Of a DNA stretch of 64,000 nucleotides, positions 63,636 through 64,000 are shown piece by piece. A model generated the notes under the pieces. The model made no database searches and was not told the origin of the DNA. It was given only the letters and a program-made list of their open reading frames with translations. Origin of the DNA: JARRKU01 sp963675565 (GTDB lineage Bacteria; Desulfobacterota; Desulfobacteria; Desulfobacterales; Desulfosarcinaceae); the NCBI GenBank assembly GCA_963675565.2, contig CAXXYD010000004.1, forward strand, positions 1,054,001 to 1,118,000, in the 5' to 3' direction. Each line of letters begins with the position of its first letter. Position 1 is the first letter of the stretch. The translations under genes and the position numbers were made by a program.

Positions 63636-64000
63636 CTATTCTCCCAAGCAAGAATCGGTTTCGATTGCCGCCTTGAGCCGCTTGATCGCCCTGTGCTTGA
63701 GCGAATATGCATTGTTTTCAGATACATTCATTATCCCGGCGACCTCGCGAAGCGGAAGCCCCTCAAGACAGTGCAATTTCAAAAAAAGGCGGTCACGGGG
63801 CACCAGCGCATCCATTCCCCTGCGTATGGCATCCGTCTGTCGCCGGCGATCGAGCAGTTTCCAGGGCTCCGGGATATCCGCCTGAAGGTGAAACAACGCC
63901 TGGTCATCGTCGATCTGAGACGGATGGGAAAGCGCATCCCTGGTCTGGCGCAAATGATCGATCACGGTACGAACCGACAGCATCCGGACCCATGAGGCCA
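63636..64000 (-). CDS. ECF RNA polymerase sigma factor, partial at window edge
   Basis: The visible C-terminal part (about 121 residues) reads through the right edge of the window. SWVRMLSVRTVIDHLRQTRD matches sigma region 2.4, and LVPRDRLFLKLHCLEGLPLREVAGIMNVSENNAYSLKHRAIKRL matches region 4 (DNA-binding helix-turn-helix). The N terminus lies beyond the window. It heads the minus-strand module with the anti-sigma-like and cyclase-CHAT genes. Confidence 0.85.
   Translation of the reverse strand, partial: ASWVRMLSVRTVIDHLRQTRDALSHPSQIDDDQALFHLQADIPEPWKLLDRRRQTDAIRRGMDALVPRDRLFLKLHCLEGLPLREVAGIMNVSENNAYSLKHRAIKRLKAAIETDSCLGE

Overview
The window reads as chromosomal DNA of an anaerobic, energy-conserving bacterium, most likely a Desulfobacterota (sulfate-reducer-type, Desulfobacteria-like) genome. 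The reasons are an rnf operon headed by a multihaem cytochrome c, a membrane pyrophosphatase, a tungsten-type aldehyde:ferredoxin oxidoreductase, an indolepyruvate:ferredoxin oxidoreductase, CarD, PilT-type motors and a large hybrid histidine kinase. The taxon is inferred from gene content only.

Layout. 0-6.9 kb: cytochrome c plus rnfCDGEA and, after an internal hairpin, an rnfB whose product is fused to a GltD-like FAD/NAD(P) oxidoreductase. 6.9-7.1 kb: a terminator, 15-bp tandem repeats and a 29-bp-arm palindrome. 7.1-9.0 kb: a FadR-type regulator and a class V aminotransferase. 9.1-18.2 kb (mostly minus strand): rluD, carD, hppA, pth, rplY, prs, tRNA-Gln, ispE, a DUF1844 gene and serA. 18.7-23.1 kb: an acyl-CoA synthetase, then dnaK and grpE. 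23.2-23.5 kb: a large-type SRP RNA with an Alu domain. 23.8-29.1 kb: tilS, ftsH, folP, coaX. 29.1-37 kb: a hybrid sensor kinase, an MBL hydrolase, a zinc-ribbon pseudo-receiver protein, two PilT-family ATPases, DivIVA and YggT. 37.2-39.5 kb: a ThiS/MoaD-like protein and an aldehyde ferredoxin oxidoreductase. 39.9-42.5 kb: proC and a MauE-CcdA-thioredoxin redox module. 43-45 kb: a ChaN-like lipoprotein and a PilZ protein. 45-56.7 kb: iorBA divergent from a liv transporter operon in which LivF is fused to a phenylacetate-CoA-ligase-like enzyme, followed by a cupin regulator and an acyl-CoA synthetase; this looks like an aromatic or branched amino acid uptake and oxidation locus. 56.7-58.7 kb: a more AT-rich accessory patch with an MFS transporter and a PAS fragment. 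58.7-64 kb: an alpha/beta hydrolase, then a gene set of ECF sigma factor (cut by the window end), zinc-finger anti-sigma-like protein and a giant nucleotide cyclase-CHAT protease-TPR-CsgG/FlgO-like fusion.

How parts work together. Rnf and the pyrophosphatase couple ferredoxin/NAD(P) redox chemistry and PPi hydrolysis to ion gradients. Ior and AOR would supply reduced ferredoxin from 2-oxoacids and aldehydes. The liv/ligase/ior block would import amino acids and activate aryl or acyl acids as CoA thioesters.

The two most unusual signals are (i) the RnfB-GltD fusion together with an RnfC in which I cannot see the usual nucleotide/flavin motifs, suggesting a rewired electron entry point, and (ii) the sigma/anti-sigma/cyclase-CHAT module at the right edge, which looks like a second-messenger and protease signalling system. 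Dispersed intergenic repeats recur across the window.
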